DNA of 64,000 bases from Nocardiopsis algeriensis (GCF_014203695.1 NZ_JACHJO010000001.1:462357-526356), one strand, 5' to 3'; numbered from the stretch's first letter, positions 7,445 to 16,474 are shown. The notes: a model not told the origin generated them from the letters alone. Numbers and translations are program-made.

Positions 7445-8209
7445 TCACGCCCCCAGGTGGTCCATGATCAGTTCGTTGACCCGGTCGGGGCGCTCCACGC
7501 CGACCAGGTGGGCCGCCCCCGGGACCACCTCGAACCGGGCGTCCGCGATGCCGTCGGCCAGCCTGCGCCCGTGCCCCGGCGGCAGCAGGGGGTCGTGGGC
7601 CCCCGTCACCACCAGGGTGGAGGCGCGGACCCCGGCGACCAGATGGCGCTGGTCGATGCCGTCGGCCGCCTCGCACAGCGCGGCGAACGCGCCGGGGTCG
7701 ATGCCGTTGAGCTCCCTGGTGAACCGGGCCACCGTCTCCGGCCTCTGCTGCATCGTGTCGGGGGTGAACCAGGGCAGCGACAGCTCGGCGGCGACCGCTT
7801 CCGTCCCCTCCTCCCGCGCCCGCTCCGCGATCAGGTCCCACCGGTGCATCGGAGGTGTGCGCGGAGCCGCGGCCAGCAGCACGAGCCGCTCCAGTGTCCG
7901 GGGGGAGTTGGCGGCGATCCACACCAGCAGTGACGCGCCGAACCCGGCACCCACCGCGGAGATCCCGGAGAACTCCCGCTCCTCCAGCAGCCGCAGGATG
8001 TCGAGCGCGAGGTCCTCGACGCTGTAGGGCCCCTCCGGGGCCGGCGAGGCGCCGTGGCCCCGGTGGTCGATCCTCAGTACCCGGCGTACGCGCGTCAGCT
8101 CGGGCAGCTGGGGCTCCCAGACCGACATCGTGGTACCGAAGGTCGGCACGAGAAGCACGACGGGTGCGTGCCGGGGCCCGTCGATCCGGTAGTGGAGCGG
8201 AACGGTCAT
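7445..8209 (-). CDS. Alpha/beta-hydrolase fold protein lacking the nucleophilic serine
   Basis: 254 residues with the layout of 3-oxoadipate enol-lactonase-like hydrolases: VLLVPTFGTTMSVWEPQ (oxyanion region), RIDHRGHGASPAPEG, TLVVTGAHDPLLPP (acid loop) and VPGAAHLVGVERPDRV (histidine loop). The nucleophile elbow reads VGAGFGAS, with glycine where G-x-S-x-G demands serine, and the codon there is clearly GGG. It may therefore be catalytically dead, use another residue, or act as a cofactor-free oxygenase-like or binding protein. GGAGGT precedes ATG 8209. A longer upstream reading frame is not supported. Confidence 0.82.
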   Translation of the reverse strand: MTVPLHYRIDGPRHAPVVLLVPTFGTTMSVWEPQLPELTRVRRVLRIDHRGHGASPAPEGPYSVEDLALDILRLLEEREFSGISAVGAGFGASLLVWIAANSPRTLERLVLLAAAPRTPPMHRWDLIAERAREEGTEAVAAELSLPWFTPDTMQQRPETVARFTRELNGIDPGAFAALCEAADGIDQRHLVAGVRASTLVVTGAHDPLLPPGHGRRLADGIADARFEVVPGAAHLVGVERPDRVNELIMDHLGA

Positions 8210-8365
8210 ACACACCTCCGGGTGGCCGGGAGGCCAGAGTACCGACACTTTCCGTACCGGTTCCACCACACGGGAAACCTTCCCCTTCGCCGCGCTTCCC
8301 TCCCCGAAATGTCGTACCTCCTTCCTAGGCTGGTGTGCTTCGGAACACAACAAGAGGAGCTCCTC

Positions 8366-8884
8366 ATGTCTACAGGGCAGAGCACGGTGGACGCCGAACG
8401 CGAGTGTCTCCTGCGCATCCTGGGTGAGCAGCGCGGCTTCCTGCGCTTCACCGTCCAGGGCCTGACCGACGAGCAGGCGAGGAGCAGGCCCACCGTGAGC
8501 GAGCTGAGCCTCGGCGGCCTGGTCAAGCACGTGGCCAAGGTCGAGCGGGACTGGATGTCCTTCGTCCTGGAAGGCGCGGAGGGCTCACCGGTGGCCGGCG
8601 ACGACGACAAGGAGCACGCCGGAAGCTTCCACCTGGCGGACGGGGAGACCCTGGCCTCGGTCCTGGAGGACTACGCGAAGGCGGCCGAGGAGACCGACCG
8701 CACCGTGCGCTCCCTGCCCGACCTGGAGGTCTCCCACCTCCTTCCCCCGGCGCCGTGGTTTCCGGAGGGGACCTCCTGGACGGCCCGCGACGTGCTCGTG
8801 CACCTCGTCCGGGAGACCGCCCAGCACTGCGGCCACGCCGACATCCTCCGCGAGACCCTCGACGGCCAGAGGACCATGGGCTGA
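8366..8884 (+). CDS. DinB-family (DUF664) protein
   Basis: 172 residues forming a four-helix-bundle DinB-like domain. The putative metal-binding histidines lie in GGLVKHVAKVERDW and in DVLVHLVRETAQHCGHADIL, matching the DUF664 branch common in actinobacteria and related to mycothiol-dependent enzymes. The reaction is unknown. AGAGGAG precedes ATG 8366. It is divergent from the alpha/beta-fold gene and is followed by a strong hairpin terminator. Confidence 0.88.
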   Translation: MSTGQSTVDAERECLLRILGEQRGFLRFTVQGLTDEQARSRPTVSELSLGGLVKHVAKVERDWMSFVLEGAEGSPVAGDDDKEHAGSFHLADGETLASVLEDYAKAAEETDRTVRSLPDLEVSHLLPPAPWFPEGTSWTARDVLVHLVRETAQHCGHADILRETLDGQRTMG

Positions 8885-8892
8885 CATGCGCC

Positions 8893-8922
8893 GGGGGGCA
8901 CGTCCTCTCGGACGTGCCCCCC
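8893..8922 (+). terminator. Hairpin terminator after the DinB gene
   Basis: GGGGGGCACGTCC and GGACGTGCCCCCC form a perfect 13-bp stem with a TCTC loop, 9 nt after the stop codon. Confidence 0.85.
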
Positions 8923-9250
8923 GAAAAAGGTGGCGAGGGCCGCTCCCGCATCCCCCCTCAAAGTACGGAAGCGACCCTCGCGCCGGGAAGCGGCCTGCGA
9001 CTCCTCCCCCCTGGAGTCGAGGCCTTGAAGGCCTGTCACGCGGTGACCGGTGTCCCGGTTGTCCGGAGCGATCCTGTCGTTCCGCGTTGATGAAGACACT
9101 ACCGACACCCACCTCGAAGGACAACCCTCTGTCACTGGAAACTACTTAAAGTAATCATCATTGGTGTACAGGCCCCGTGCCAAGGACCTGTGGGCAGGGT
9201 CAAGCGGGGGTCATGGGCGTCCACTCCGGCGGCGCGCATAGCCTGGACCG
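8923..9250. other. Intergenic region ahead of SURF1
   Basis: About 330 bp without a supported gene. It includes a small AT-rich stretch around 9140-9170 and ends in TAGCCT (9239-9244), a -10-like hexamer 6 nt before the GTG of the SURF1 gene, implying a leaderless mRNA. I recognise no RNA gene here. Confidence 0.5.
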
Positions 9251-10054
9251 GTGAGATCACCGCTACTCGGCCCACGGTGGCTCGGCATCCACCTCCTGGT
9301 CGTACTCCTCGCCGCGGTGTGCGTCGCCGGCACCGCATGGCAGTTCGCCCGTGCCTTCGAGCCCGACCGCACGGTCATCACGAACCCCGCCGAGGACCTC
9401 GCCGACGCCGTGCCGATCGGTGAGCTCCTGGAGCCGGGCCAGTACATGCACCCCGAGACCCACGCCAACACCGCGGTCACGGCCACGGGGCACTACGACG
9501 CGGACTCCCAGCTGCTCGTCCCCGCCAGTGAGGAAGGCGTGCGCGGGTACCACGTCATCCTCCCCCTCGTCACCGGGGACGGCGCCGCGGTCACCGTCAA
9601 CCGCGGCTGGGCGGAGGAGGGGCAGGAGATCCCGCCGGTCACCGACGAGGAGGTCACCGTCTCGGGCTGGCTCCAGCCGCCCGTGGCCGACGGCGGCTAC
9701 ACCCCGGTGTCCCCGCCCGAGGGCCAGGTGGAGCGGATCGCCACGTCCCTCCTGGTCAACAAGTGGGACCACCCGCTCTACGAGGGCTACGTCGCCCTTC
9801 CGGAGCAGGACCCCGCGACCAACTCCCTCGTGCCCGACGAACCGCCCCAGCCGCCGACCGGCATCACGGTCAACTGGCGCAGCCTGAGCTACACGCTCCA
9901 GTGGGCGATGTTCGGCGTCTCGGGGGTGGTCTTCTGGATCATCCTCATGCGCCGGGAGCTCGCCGACGCCCGCGAACAAGAGGAAGGGGCCCCCTCCGAA
10001 CCGGAGGAGACCCCTGTTCCGAAGGGGGATCAGGCCGCGGCGGCCGATTCCTGA
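9251..10054 (+). CDS. SURF1-family protein (cytochrome oxidase assembly factor), copy 1
   Basis: 267 residues with the SURF1 layout: N-terminal helix (WLGIHLLVVLLAAVCVAGTAWQ), an extracytoplasmic domain containing GYHVILPLVTGDGAAVTVNRGW (read in two parts), and a C-terminal helix (LQWAMFGVSGVVFWIILMRR). SURF1 helps assemble haem-copper oxidases. There is no Shine-Dalgarno; TAGCCT lies 6 nt upstream of the GTG, so translation is probably leaderless. A second SURF1 gene is at 49829-50644. The 3' end overlaps the convergent DUF3817 gene by 25 bp. Confidence 0.88.
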   Translation: MRSPLLGPRWLGIHLLVVLLAAVCVAGTAWQFARAFEPDRTVITNPAEDLADAVPIGELLEPGQYMHPETHANTAVTATGHYDADSQLLVPASEEGVRGYHVILPLVTGDGAAVTVNRGWAEEGQEIPPVTDEEVTVSGWLQPPVADGGYTPVSPPEGQVERIATSLLVNKWDHPLYEGYVALPEQDPATNSLVPDEPPQPPTGITVNWRSLSYTLQWAMFGVSGVVFWIILMRRELADAREQEEGAPSEPEETPVPKGDQAAAADS

Positions 10055-10437
10055 GTTCCGGAACGGGCCTCGTCCGCGGCCCGCTCCGACTTCACGACCC
10101 GGTTCTCGACCACGAAGCCGAGCACCGGGATCGTGCCCGCGAGCACCACGCCGAGCGTCTTCCCCGCGCCCCAGCGGCGGTCCAGCGCCACCCACAGGAC
10201 CACGAACACGTACACCATGTAGATGTAGCCGTGCGGCATGGCGATGAACAGCATCAGCGGTGACTCGGGGCCGAACCACCCCTCCAGCCCCGCGGGCGCG
10301 GCCATCAGGGAGAATCGCGCGGTCTCCCCGACCAGGTACTTCGCGGGCATGGCCACGAAGGTCAGACCCAGGAGAAAGACACCGGTCACATAGGCCAGCA
10401 CCCGGTACAACGCGAACGACACACGCCTCTTGTCCAC
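10030..10437 (-). CDS. DUF3817 integral membrane protein
   Basis: About 135 residues with three predicted helices (ALYRVLAYVTGVFLLGLTFV, then PLMLFIAMPHGYIYMVYVFV, then TLGVVLAGTIPVLGFVVENR). The PHGYIYMVYV motif is typical of DUF3817/YdzA-like proteins in actinobacteria. Its function is unknown. GTG 10437 is the likeliest start, although GTG 10422 is possible. The stop lies inside the convergent SURF1 gene; SURF1 and DUF3817 are neighbours in other actinobacteria too, to my knowledge. Confidence 0.8.
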   Translation of the reverse strand: MDKRRVSFALYRVLAYVTGVFLLGLTFVAMPAKYLVGETARFSLMAAPAGLEGWFGPESPLMLFIAMPHGYIYMVYVFVVLWVALDRRWGAGKTLGVVLAGTIPVLGFVVENRVVKSERAADEARSGTQESAAAA

Positions 10438-10562
10438 CGCTACTTCACACCCATCAGAGGATTCCCATTTTTGGCCGGGGTTCTTCTCCGAGGCTAAACG
10501 CTGCCGCGGACCAGAACCCTCCGGGGGCCTCCCCGCACCCGGGAGAGGCCCCGCCGACCGCG

Positions 10563-12077
10563 TCAGCCCCGCACCGGGGAGGTCCAGGTCCCGTCGGTCC
10601 TGGCCGTCCACGCCTGGGGGATCGTCTTCAGCGCCAGGTAGGAGTCCACCAGGCGGATGGGGAAGAAGAGCAGCCCGTACAGCAGGTAGGACGGGCGCCG
10701 CCGGATCGCCGTCATGAGGCAGGTGAGCATGTAGTCGGGGATGAACAGGCCGATCGCGAGGGCGACCAGCGGCAGGAAGGCCGTCACGCCGGCGAACAGG
10801 TCCCCGGCGAAGGGCACCCCGAGGAACGGTTCCCCGGCGACCGTGCCCACCAGGACGAACCCGGCGGTCAACGCGGTGACCAGGAGCAGGAAGGACACGA
10901 GCACGACCTCGATGATGTACAGCGCGAGGAAGAAGCAGAACACGCTCGGCCACAGCTTGTGCCGCCGCACCGTCTGCCAGAAGCCGAGCGTCCACCGCGT
11001 CACCTGCTTGCGGTAGTCCGCGAACGTGAACGGGTCCTGGCTGTAGGCCTTGGTGTCGGGGTTCATCGAGATGCGCCCGAGGCGCTTGCGGTGCACCTCG
11101 AAGGTCATGTTGAAGTCCTCGATGACCAGCCCCCGCGGGTTGATGTCGATCTCCCGCAGGGCCTCGCTGCGGTAGACGCTGGCGAACCCCGGCACGATGA
11201 ACGACGTGTTGGCGAAGCGCCAGGTCTGCCCGAAGCGCATGAGGTACTGCAGCATGAAGTACAGGCGGTCCCGGTAGGCCGAGATCAGCCGGCCGACGAA
11301 GGTGCGCTCGCGCGGCTTCCACTCCGACACCACGAAGCCCGCGACGGCGGCGACGTCGGGGTCGCGCAGCTGCCTCCTGGCTCCTTCCACGTAGCCGGCG
11401 TCGAGCGTGGTGTCGGCGTCGAGGATGAGCACGCCGTCGTAGTTCGAGGCCAGGTCGAACTCCTCGATGACCGCCTCCAGGGCTCCCGCCTTGCCCCGGT
11501 TCTTCATGAGTTCGAGCACGTTGACACCGGCACGGGCGGCGATGCCGGCGGTGGCGTCCCCCGAGGAGTCCGACACCACGTAGATGTCCCATCTGTCGAA
11601 CAGCTCCAGTGCCGAGGAGATGGCCCCCCCGATGACCTGCTCCTCGTTGTGCGCCGGGATGACGACGGCGATGCGGGCGGGCGGCGGGTCGCCCGCGGCC
11701 TCGCCGGGCGCCGGCACCGCGTCGTCCGCCCCGCCGGCGGGGGCCTCGGCTCCCGCCCCACCGGCGGGGGCGCCGGCAGCGGCGAGCACGCGCCCGCGGG
11801 CCCGGCTGCGCCCCCTTCCCTTGCGGTACCGGGAGCGCGGTGTGCGGCCGAGGGCGGCGTGCACCGCGTCGTCGCCCAGGCGTGCGAGGCCCATGACGGT
11901 CCAGAGAAGGAGATTGGCCCCGAAGGCCAGCCACAGGAGCGCATAACCCCAGGGGCCGAAGCCGGAGGCCGCGACCATGTCGGTCGCGAAGTCGAACCAG
12001 TAGACGAAAAGTGTGACGGCGAGCGCCAGGGCCACGAGCCCGGTCAGCAGGCCGCCGATGAAACGCGCGATACGCAC
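10563..12077 (-). CDS. Processive family-2 glycosyltransferase, membrane-bound
   Basis: About 504 residues. Two N-terminal helices are followed by an alanine/arginine-rich linker, a GT-A domain (IAVVIPAHNEEQVIGGAI), and four or more C-terminal helices. All hallmarks of processive synthases are present: DADTTLD (DxD), VIEDFNM (ED) and QVTRW (QxxRW), as in hyaluronan, chitin and cellulose-type enzymes. It likely polymerises a surface polysaccharide from a nucleotide sugar at the membrane. GTG 12077 (GGGAGGGG upstream) is chosen; a GTG at 12128 would add 17 residues. The divergent WbqC/PIG-L/epimerase genes probably belong to the same pathway. Confidence 0.87.
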   Translation of the reverse strand: MRIARFIGGLLTGLVALALAVTLFVYWFDFATDMVAASGFGPWGYALLWLAFGANLLLWTVMGLARLGDDAVHAALGRTPRSRYRKGRGRSRARGRVLAAAGAPAGGAGAEAPAGGADDAVPAPGEAAGDPPPARIAVVIPAHNEEQVIGGAISSALELFDRWDIYVVSDSSGDATAGIAARAGVNVLELMKNRGKAGALEAVIEEFDLASNYDGVLILDADTTLDAGYVEGARRQLRDPDVAAVAGFVVSEWKPRERTFVGRLISAYRDRLYFMLQYLMRFGQTWRFANTSFIVPGFASVYRSEALREIDINPRGLVIEDFNMTFEVHRKRLGRISMNPDTKAYSQDPFTFADYRKQVTRWTLGFWQTVRRHKLWPSVFCFFLALYIIEVVLVSFLLLVTALTAGFVLVGTVAGEPFLGVPFAGDLFAGVTAFLPLVALAIGLFIPDYMLTCLMTAIRRRPSYLLYGLLFFPIRLVDSYLALKTIPQAWTARTDGTWTSPVRG

Positions 12078-12350
12078 AGCTAGGGAACCCCTCCCAAAGG
12101 CAGCTGTTTCGGGCAGACGATAATTCACGAAGTCTGCGATAGGTTGACGCCCCGCCGCGCGGAACGGTTCACACAGGTCGGCGTCCTATGTAGGCCACGA
12201 AAAACGTATACAAGGAGTCGCCGGGGATGGTAACCATTAGAAGGTATTTGCAGCGGAGCACTCCGCGTTCACCATCTGCTCATCTGATGTCACGCAGAGC
12301 CTCGTGAAACCGACCGAAACACGACACCGAGAGAGAAGGAGAATGCCGGA

Positions 12351-13154
12351 GTGATCGGCGGATCAATACCCCCGTCGCCCGACACCGTCCGCACTCCCCG
12401 TGCGCCGGAGGCGGCCGCCGCGAGCCGCGCCCCCGCCGTGCCCGCGGGGGGAGTCCGGGTGGCGGTGCACCAGCCCCACTACCTCCCCTGGCTGGGCTTC
12501 CTGGACAAACTCGACCGGTGCGACCTCTTCGTCGTCCTGGACACGGTCCAGTTCGAGCGGCGGGGGTGGCAGAACCGGAACTACGTCGCCGGCCGCGGCG
12601 CCCCGGTCCTGCTGACCGTCCCGGTCTCCCAGGGCAATAGGGATGACCGAATTCTGGACAAGTCCATCGACAACACCCAGAAATGGCGCAGCAAACATCA
12701 CAAGGCACTTGCGGAGCACTGCTATCGCAAAGCCCCGTACTGGAGCGAACATGAGGAGGAAATCAGCCTTCTGTACGCAAGGGAGTGGGAAGATCTCACC
12801 GATCTCGCCTTGGCCACGACGCGTATGCTGATGCGCGCTTTCGGTATCGAAACACCGATGGTCCGAGCGAGCGAACTCGGGGATTTCTCCGGCCAGAAGA
12901 GCGAACTCATCGCCCAGATCTGCGCCAAGGCCGGAGCCGACATCTACCTCTCCGGAGAGGGAGCGAGGAACTACCTGGACGCCGAGATCCTTGCCCGCCA
13001 CGGCATCGGACTCGAATGGCAGGAGTTCCGCCACCCGGTCTACCGCCAGCACCAGCGGGACCCCGACGACTTCGTACCGCGCATGGCGGCACTCGACCTC
13101 CTGTTCAACGCCGGCCCGGACTCCCTGAGGATTCTCCGACAGGCCCGCGCCTGA
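12351..13154 (+). CDS. WbqC-family protein
   Basis: 267 residues. A disordered N-terminal 35 residues are followed by the WbqC core: VAVHQPHYLPWLGFLDKL, CDLFVVLDTVQFERRGWQNRN, LLTVPVSQGN and ADIYLSGEGARNYLD. WbqC-like proteins occur in polysaccharide and amino-sugar modification clusters, though their reaction is poorly defined. GTG 12351 is preceded by AAGGAGA at 8 nt. It begins a co-directional set with a PIG-L deacetylase and an NDP-sugar epimerase. Confidence 0.88.
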   Translation: MIGGSIPPSPDTVRTPRAPEAAAASRAPAVPAGGVRVAVHQPHYLPWLGFLDKLDRCDLFVVLDTVQFERRGWQNRNYVAGRGAPVLLTVPVSQGNRDDRILDKSIDNTQKWRSKHHKALAEHCYRKAPYWSEHEEEISLLYAREWEDLTDLALATTRMLMRAFGIETPMVRASELGDFSGQKSELIAQICAKAGADIYLSGEGARNYLDAEILARHGIGLEWQEFRHPVYRQHQRDPDDFVPRMAALDLLFNAGPDSLRILRQARA

Positions 13155-13255
13155 GTCCGTGATCCACGAACACCGCGGCGGCCTCTGCCCCGTGTCCCGC
13201 AGGTGAACACCTGCCGCCCGTTTCCCCCGTTTTCCGTGAAGGACGGCATCCCCTT

Positions 13256-13969
13256 ATGACGATCGACTGGTCCCAGGAACGCGTTCTGGTCTACTCCCCC
13301 CACCCCGACGACGAGACACTCGGCTGCGGCGGCCTGATGAGCAAGGCGAAGAAGGCCGGCGCCGAGGTGTTCGTACAGTTCCTCACGGTCGGAGACACCG
13401 CGGACCAGTCGCCGCGCGGCTTCTCCACCGCGCAGGAGCGCAACGCCGAGATCAAGGCGGTGGCCGACCACTTCCGCTGGGACGACTGGCACATGGCCCT
13501 GCCCGGCGACAAGTACCATCTGCGCCTCGACGCGGTTCCCCGGGTCGACCTCGCCCAGGTCATCGAGCGGGAGAGCCCGCTGTCCCTCGAGCGCCTCCGT
13601 CCGACGGTGGTCATCGCCCCCCACCGCACCAGCTACAACCAGGACCACCAGGCCGTGGCCGAGGCCGTGCACACCGCCCTGCGGCCCTCCAACACCGCCC
13701 TGCGCCACCATCCCCGCCTGGCGCTGGCCTACGAGGAGGCCGCCGACCAGTGGCGCCTCGACGCGGTGTGCCCGCCCAACCTCGTCGTGGAACTGTCCGA
13801 GCAGGAGATGAGGGACAAACTCCGCGGCATGGAGCTCTACGGCTCCCAGACCCACGAACACCCCCACACCCGTTCCGAGCTCACCCTGCGCAGCCTCGCC
13901 GTCCTGCGCGGCATGCAGGCGGGGGTGGCCCTCGGCGAGGGCTACCACGTCCTGCGCTGTCTGGCCTGA
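13256..13969 (+). CDS. PIG-L (LmbE-like) family deacetylase
   Basis: 237 residues. The N-terminal VYSPHPDDETLGCGG carries the HPDDE zinc motif, and the second ligand lies in NQDHQAVAEA. The family removes N-acetyl groups from N-acetylglucosaminyl compounds, as in mycothiol and glycopeptide pathways. Placed between WbqC and an epimerase, it may deacetylate an amino sugar of a surface glycan. The strict substrate is not deducible. Confidence 0.88.
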   Translation: MTIDWSQERVLVYSPHPDDETLGCGGLMSKAKKAGAEVFVQFLTVGDTADQSPRGFSTAQERNAEIKAVADHFRWDDWHMALPGDKYHLRLDAVPRVDLAQVIERESPLSLERLRPTVVIAPHRTSYNQDHQAVAEAVHTALRPSNTALRHHPRLALAYEEAADQWRLDAVCPPNLVVELSEQEMRDKLRGMELYGSQTHEHPHTRSELTLRSLAVLRGMQAGVALGEGYHVLRCLA

Positions 13970-14054
13970 CGGCAGCGCCGGGAAATCCCCCCTGTCCGAA
14001 CCTCACTCTCCCTGCGAGAAACCGTCGAGAAGCACAGAAAGTGAAGGGACAGCC

Positions 14055-15038
14055 ATGAAGGCCGTAGTCACCGGCGGAGCCGGGTTCATCGGATCACACC
14101 TGTGCGACCACCTCGTCGCCCAGGGCCACGAGGTCGTCGTCCTGGACGACCTGTCCACCGGTTCCATGGAGAACCTGACCCAGCTGGAGGGCACGCCGGG
14201 GTTCACCTTCGTCCAGGGCGACATCCTCGACCGGGACCTCGTGCGCAACCTGGTCGAGGAGGCCGACACCGTCTTCCACCTCGCGGCGGCGGTGGGTGTC
14301 TACAACATCGTGGACAACCCGCTCAAGTCGCTGCGAATCAACCTGCAGGGCACCGAGAACGTCGTGGAGGCCGCGGTCGCGAACCGCGTCCCCTACATGG
14401 TCGCCTCCACCAGCGAGGTCTACGGCAAGAACGACGCCGACGGCCTCAAGGAGGACGACGACCGCATCTACGGGTCCCCGATCAAGAGCCGCTGGTCCTA
14501 CGCCGCGGCCAAGGGGCTGGACGAGCTCGTGGCCTACGTCCACGGCGTCGAGTCCGGCGTCCCCTGCGTCATCACCCGCTTCTTCAACGTGGTGGGGCCG
14601 CGCCAGACCGGGCAGTACGGCATGGTGGTGCCCCGGTTCGTCGACCAGGCGCTCCGGGGCGCACCGATCACCGTCTACGGCACCGGCGCGCAGCGCCGCT
14701 GCTTCGGCTCGGTGTTCGACGTGATCCCGGGCCTCCTGCGCCTCATGGAGACGCCGGAGGCCTACAACCAGGCGGTCAACCTGGGCGGCCACGAGGAGGT
14801 CTCCATCAAGGGCCTGGCCGACCGGGTCGTCGAGCTCACCGGTTCCACCAGCGAGATCGTCTACATCGACTACGAGCAGGCCTACGGCGACGGATACGAG
14901 GACATGCAGCGCCGCTACCCCGACACCTCGCTGGCACACCGGCTGATCGGCTACCGGCCGACCCGGAACCTCAACGACATCATCAACTCCATCGTGGCGC
15001 ACCGCCGCGCGCAGGACTCCGTCCCCCAGCCGGCGTGA
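14055..15038 (+). CDS. NAD-dependent epimerase/dehydratase (nucleotide-sugar type)
   Basis: 327 residues of extended SDR type. It shows the Rossmann motif GGAGFIGSHL at residues 7-16, DDLSTGS binding the cofactor ribose, an active-site serine region ASTSEVYGKN, and the catalytic YAAAKGLDE (Y-x-x-x-K). Overall it resembles UDP-glucose 4-epimerase/dTDP-glucose 4,6-dehydratase-like enzymes. GAAGGGA lies before ATG 14055. It closes the WbqC/PIG-L set and would supply the sugar nucleotide for the glycan pathway. Confidence 0.9.
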   Translation: MKAVVTGGAGFIGSHLCDHLVAQGHEVVVLDDLSTGSMENLTQLEGTPGFTFVQGDILDRDLVRNLVEEADTVFHLAAAVGVYNIVDNPLKSLRINLQGTENVVEAAVANRVPYMVASTSEVYGKNDADGLKEDDDRIYGSPIKSRWSYAAAKGLDELVAYVHGVESGVPCVITRFFNVVGPRQTGQYGMVVPRFVDQALRGAPITVYGTGAQRRCFGSVFDVIPGLLRLMETPEAYNQAVNLGGHEEVSIKGLADRVVELTGSTSEIVYIDYEQAYGDGYEDMQRRYPDTSLAHRLIGYRPTRNLNDIINSIVAHRRAQDSVPQPA

Positions 15039-15122
15039 CCGGTCGGTGAGACACACCGGAACCCCGGCCCCCGGTACCGCACCGGGCCCGCCAACCGGGG
15101 AACCGGCCCCATCCGCCGGAAT

Positions 15123-15482
15123 TCAGAGCACCGTGGCCGCCTGAACGGCACACAGCGCGAGAACGACGGCGCACAGAACCACCATCGTCCAAGGACTCCC
15201 CACGTTCCGAGGCGTGCGTCCCGCGCCCGGCACCCCGTTGCCCGACCTCCGCCAGCGCCTCCGCAGGTGGAGGGCGATCCCCCCGGCCACGACGAGGACC
15301 GCCCCCATCACCGCCGCCCGCACGGGCAGAGGCGCCTCCGGTACCGCCCCCGATCCGGGGATCAGCGGACCGCGCAGGAAGAGCAGCCCCACGGCCACGA
15401 GCAGGATGAGCGTGCGCTGCCAGGAGAGCAGCGTGCGCTCCGGCTGGAGCCCGGGATCCCTCTGATCGTCCGGCACGGTCAC
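15123..15482 (-). CDS. DUF202 family membrane protein, second of a pair
   Basis: 119 residues. The N-terminal QPERTLLSWQRTLILLVAVG is the DUF202 signature (ERTLLSW.RT), and there are three predicted helices with a basic loop RRRWRRSG. GTG 15482 overlaps the stop of the preceding DUF202 gene (GTGA), so the two small proteins are coupled and likely form a complex. Function unknown. Confidence 0.85.
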   Translation of the reverse strand: MTVPDDQRDPGLQPERTLLSWQRTLILLVAVGLLFLRGPLIPGSGAVPEAPLPVRAAVMGAVLVVAGGIALHLRRRWRRSGNGVPGAGRTPRNVGSPWTMVVLCAVVLALCAVQAATVL

Positions 15483-15826
15483 AGCAGGTTCCCCAGCAGC
15501 ACCAGCAGGCACACCAGGCCTACCGTGATCGTCGTCAGCAGCGGCAGAGCACTCATCTCCAGGTTCTCCCCGCGGCTCATGACGCGCTGCACGTGGTACC
15601 AACGCACCAGCGCGTACACCGCGATGAACCCGGCCAGCCCGGCCAGGATCAGGCCGATCGCCGTGCGCATACCGCTGGTCCATTCGAGCGGGAGCAGGTG
15701 CAGGACGGCGACGGCCCCCGCGAGCAGGGCGAGCGCGGTGCGCACCCAGGCCAGGAACGTCCGCTCGTTGGCCAGGGTGAAACGGTAGTCGACGCCCCGG
15801 TCCTCCTCCGGAGGCTCCATCCCCAT
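15479..15826 (-). CDS. YidH/DUF202 family membrane protein, first of a pair
   Basis: 115 residues with the DUF202 motif ANERTFLAWVRTALALLAGA and three hydrophobic helices. GGGGAGGT precedes ATG 15826. A second, divergent DUF202 protein follows with coupled start. Pairs like this are widespread in actinobacteria and have no defined role. Confidence 0.88.
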   Translation of the reverse strand: MGMEPPEEDRGVDYRFTLANERTFLAWVRTALALLAGAVAVLHLLPLEWTSGMRTAIGLILAGLAGFIAVYALVRWYHVQRVMSRGENLEMSALPLLTTITVGLVCLLVLLGNLL

Positions 15827-16090
15827 CCCGACCTCCCCGGTGCGTCGCCACGGCCCCGAACGGAGCACATCCGTTCCCGGGGGCCCTTGGACCCCGACAG
15901 TAACCGCAAAGCCACTTTCCTCCCAAACAGGTAGGTAACGCGTGTTGAGGCCGAAAACAGCAGGCCACCGGGAGGCCGAGGGGCGCCCGCAAGGCATACG
16001 GAACAAACGAATGGGCACCACCGCTGTAGTAACCGAAGAGGAGAGCGGGTGCCCGGCCACCCGCCGACGCCGACAGACCAGGAGATTCCC

Positions 16091-16465
16091 GTGCCCACCG
16101 TCGAACTCACCAAGGACAACTTCGCCGAGACGCTGGAGAACAACGAGTTCGTCCTCATCGACTTCTGGGCGGACTGGTGCGGGCCCTGCCGGCAGTTCGC
16201 CCCCGTCTTCGACCAGTCCTCCGAGAAGCACACCGACATCGTGCACGCCAAGGTGGACACCGAGGCCGAGCGCGAGCTCGCCTTCGAGTTCAAGATCCAG
16301 TCGATCCCGACGCTGATGGTCGTGCGCGACCGCACCATCATCTACAACCAGCCGGGCGCGCTTCCCTCGGAGGCTCTGGAGAGCCTGATCGCCGAGGCCC
16401 GCAAGGTCGACATGGACGAGGTCCGCCAGAAGATCTCCGAGCAGGGCGACGGCTCCTCCCAGTAG
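16091..16465 (+). CDS. trxA: Thioredoxin
   Basis: 124 residues with the thioredoxin fold and intact active site FWADWCGPCRQF (WCGPC near residues 30-34) and the cis-proline segment QSIPTLMVV. It has no signal peptide, so it is cytoplasmic and would reduce protein disulfides with thioredoxin reductase. A C-terminal extension of about 15 residues (MDEVRQKISEQGDGSSQ) is slightly longer than usual. GTG 16091 follows GGAGATTCCC. A perfect palindromic terminator follows 10 nt after the stop. Confidence 0.92.
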   Translation: MPTVELTKDNFAETLENNEFVLIDFWADWCGPCRQFAPVFDQSSEKHTDIVHAKVDTEAERELAFEFKIQSIPTLMVVRDRTIIYNQPGALPSEALESLIAEARKVDMDEVRQKISEQGDGSSQ

Positions 16466-16474
16466 CCTCCGGTC

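Noticed and set aside
10260..12083. A 607-codon plus-strand frame opposite the glycosyltransferase.
   Set aside because: The minus strand shows DxD, ED and QxxRW motifs and membrane helices; the plus-strand product is low-complexity.
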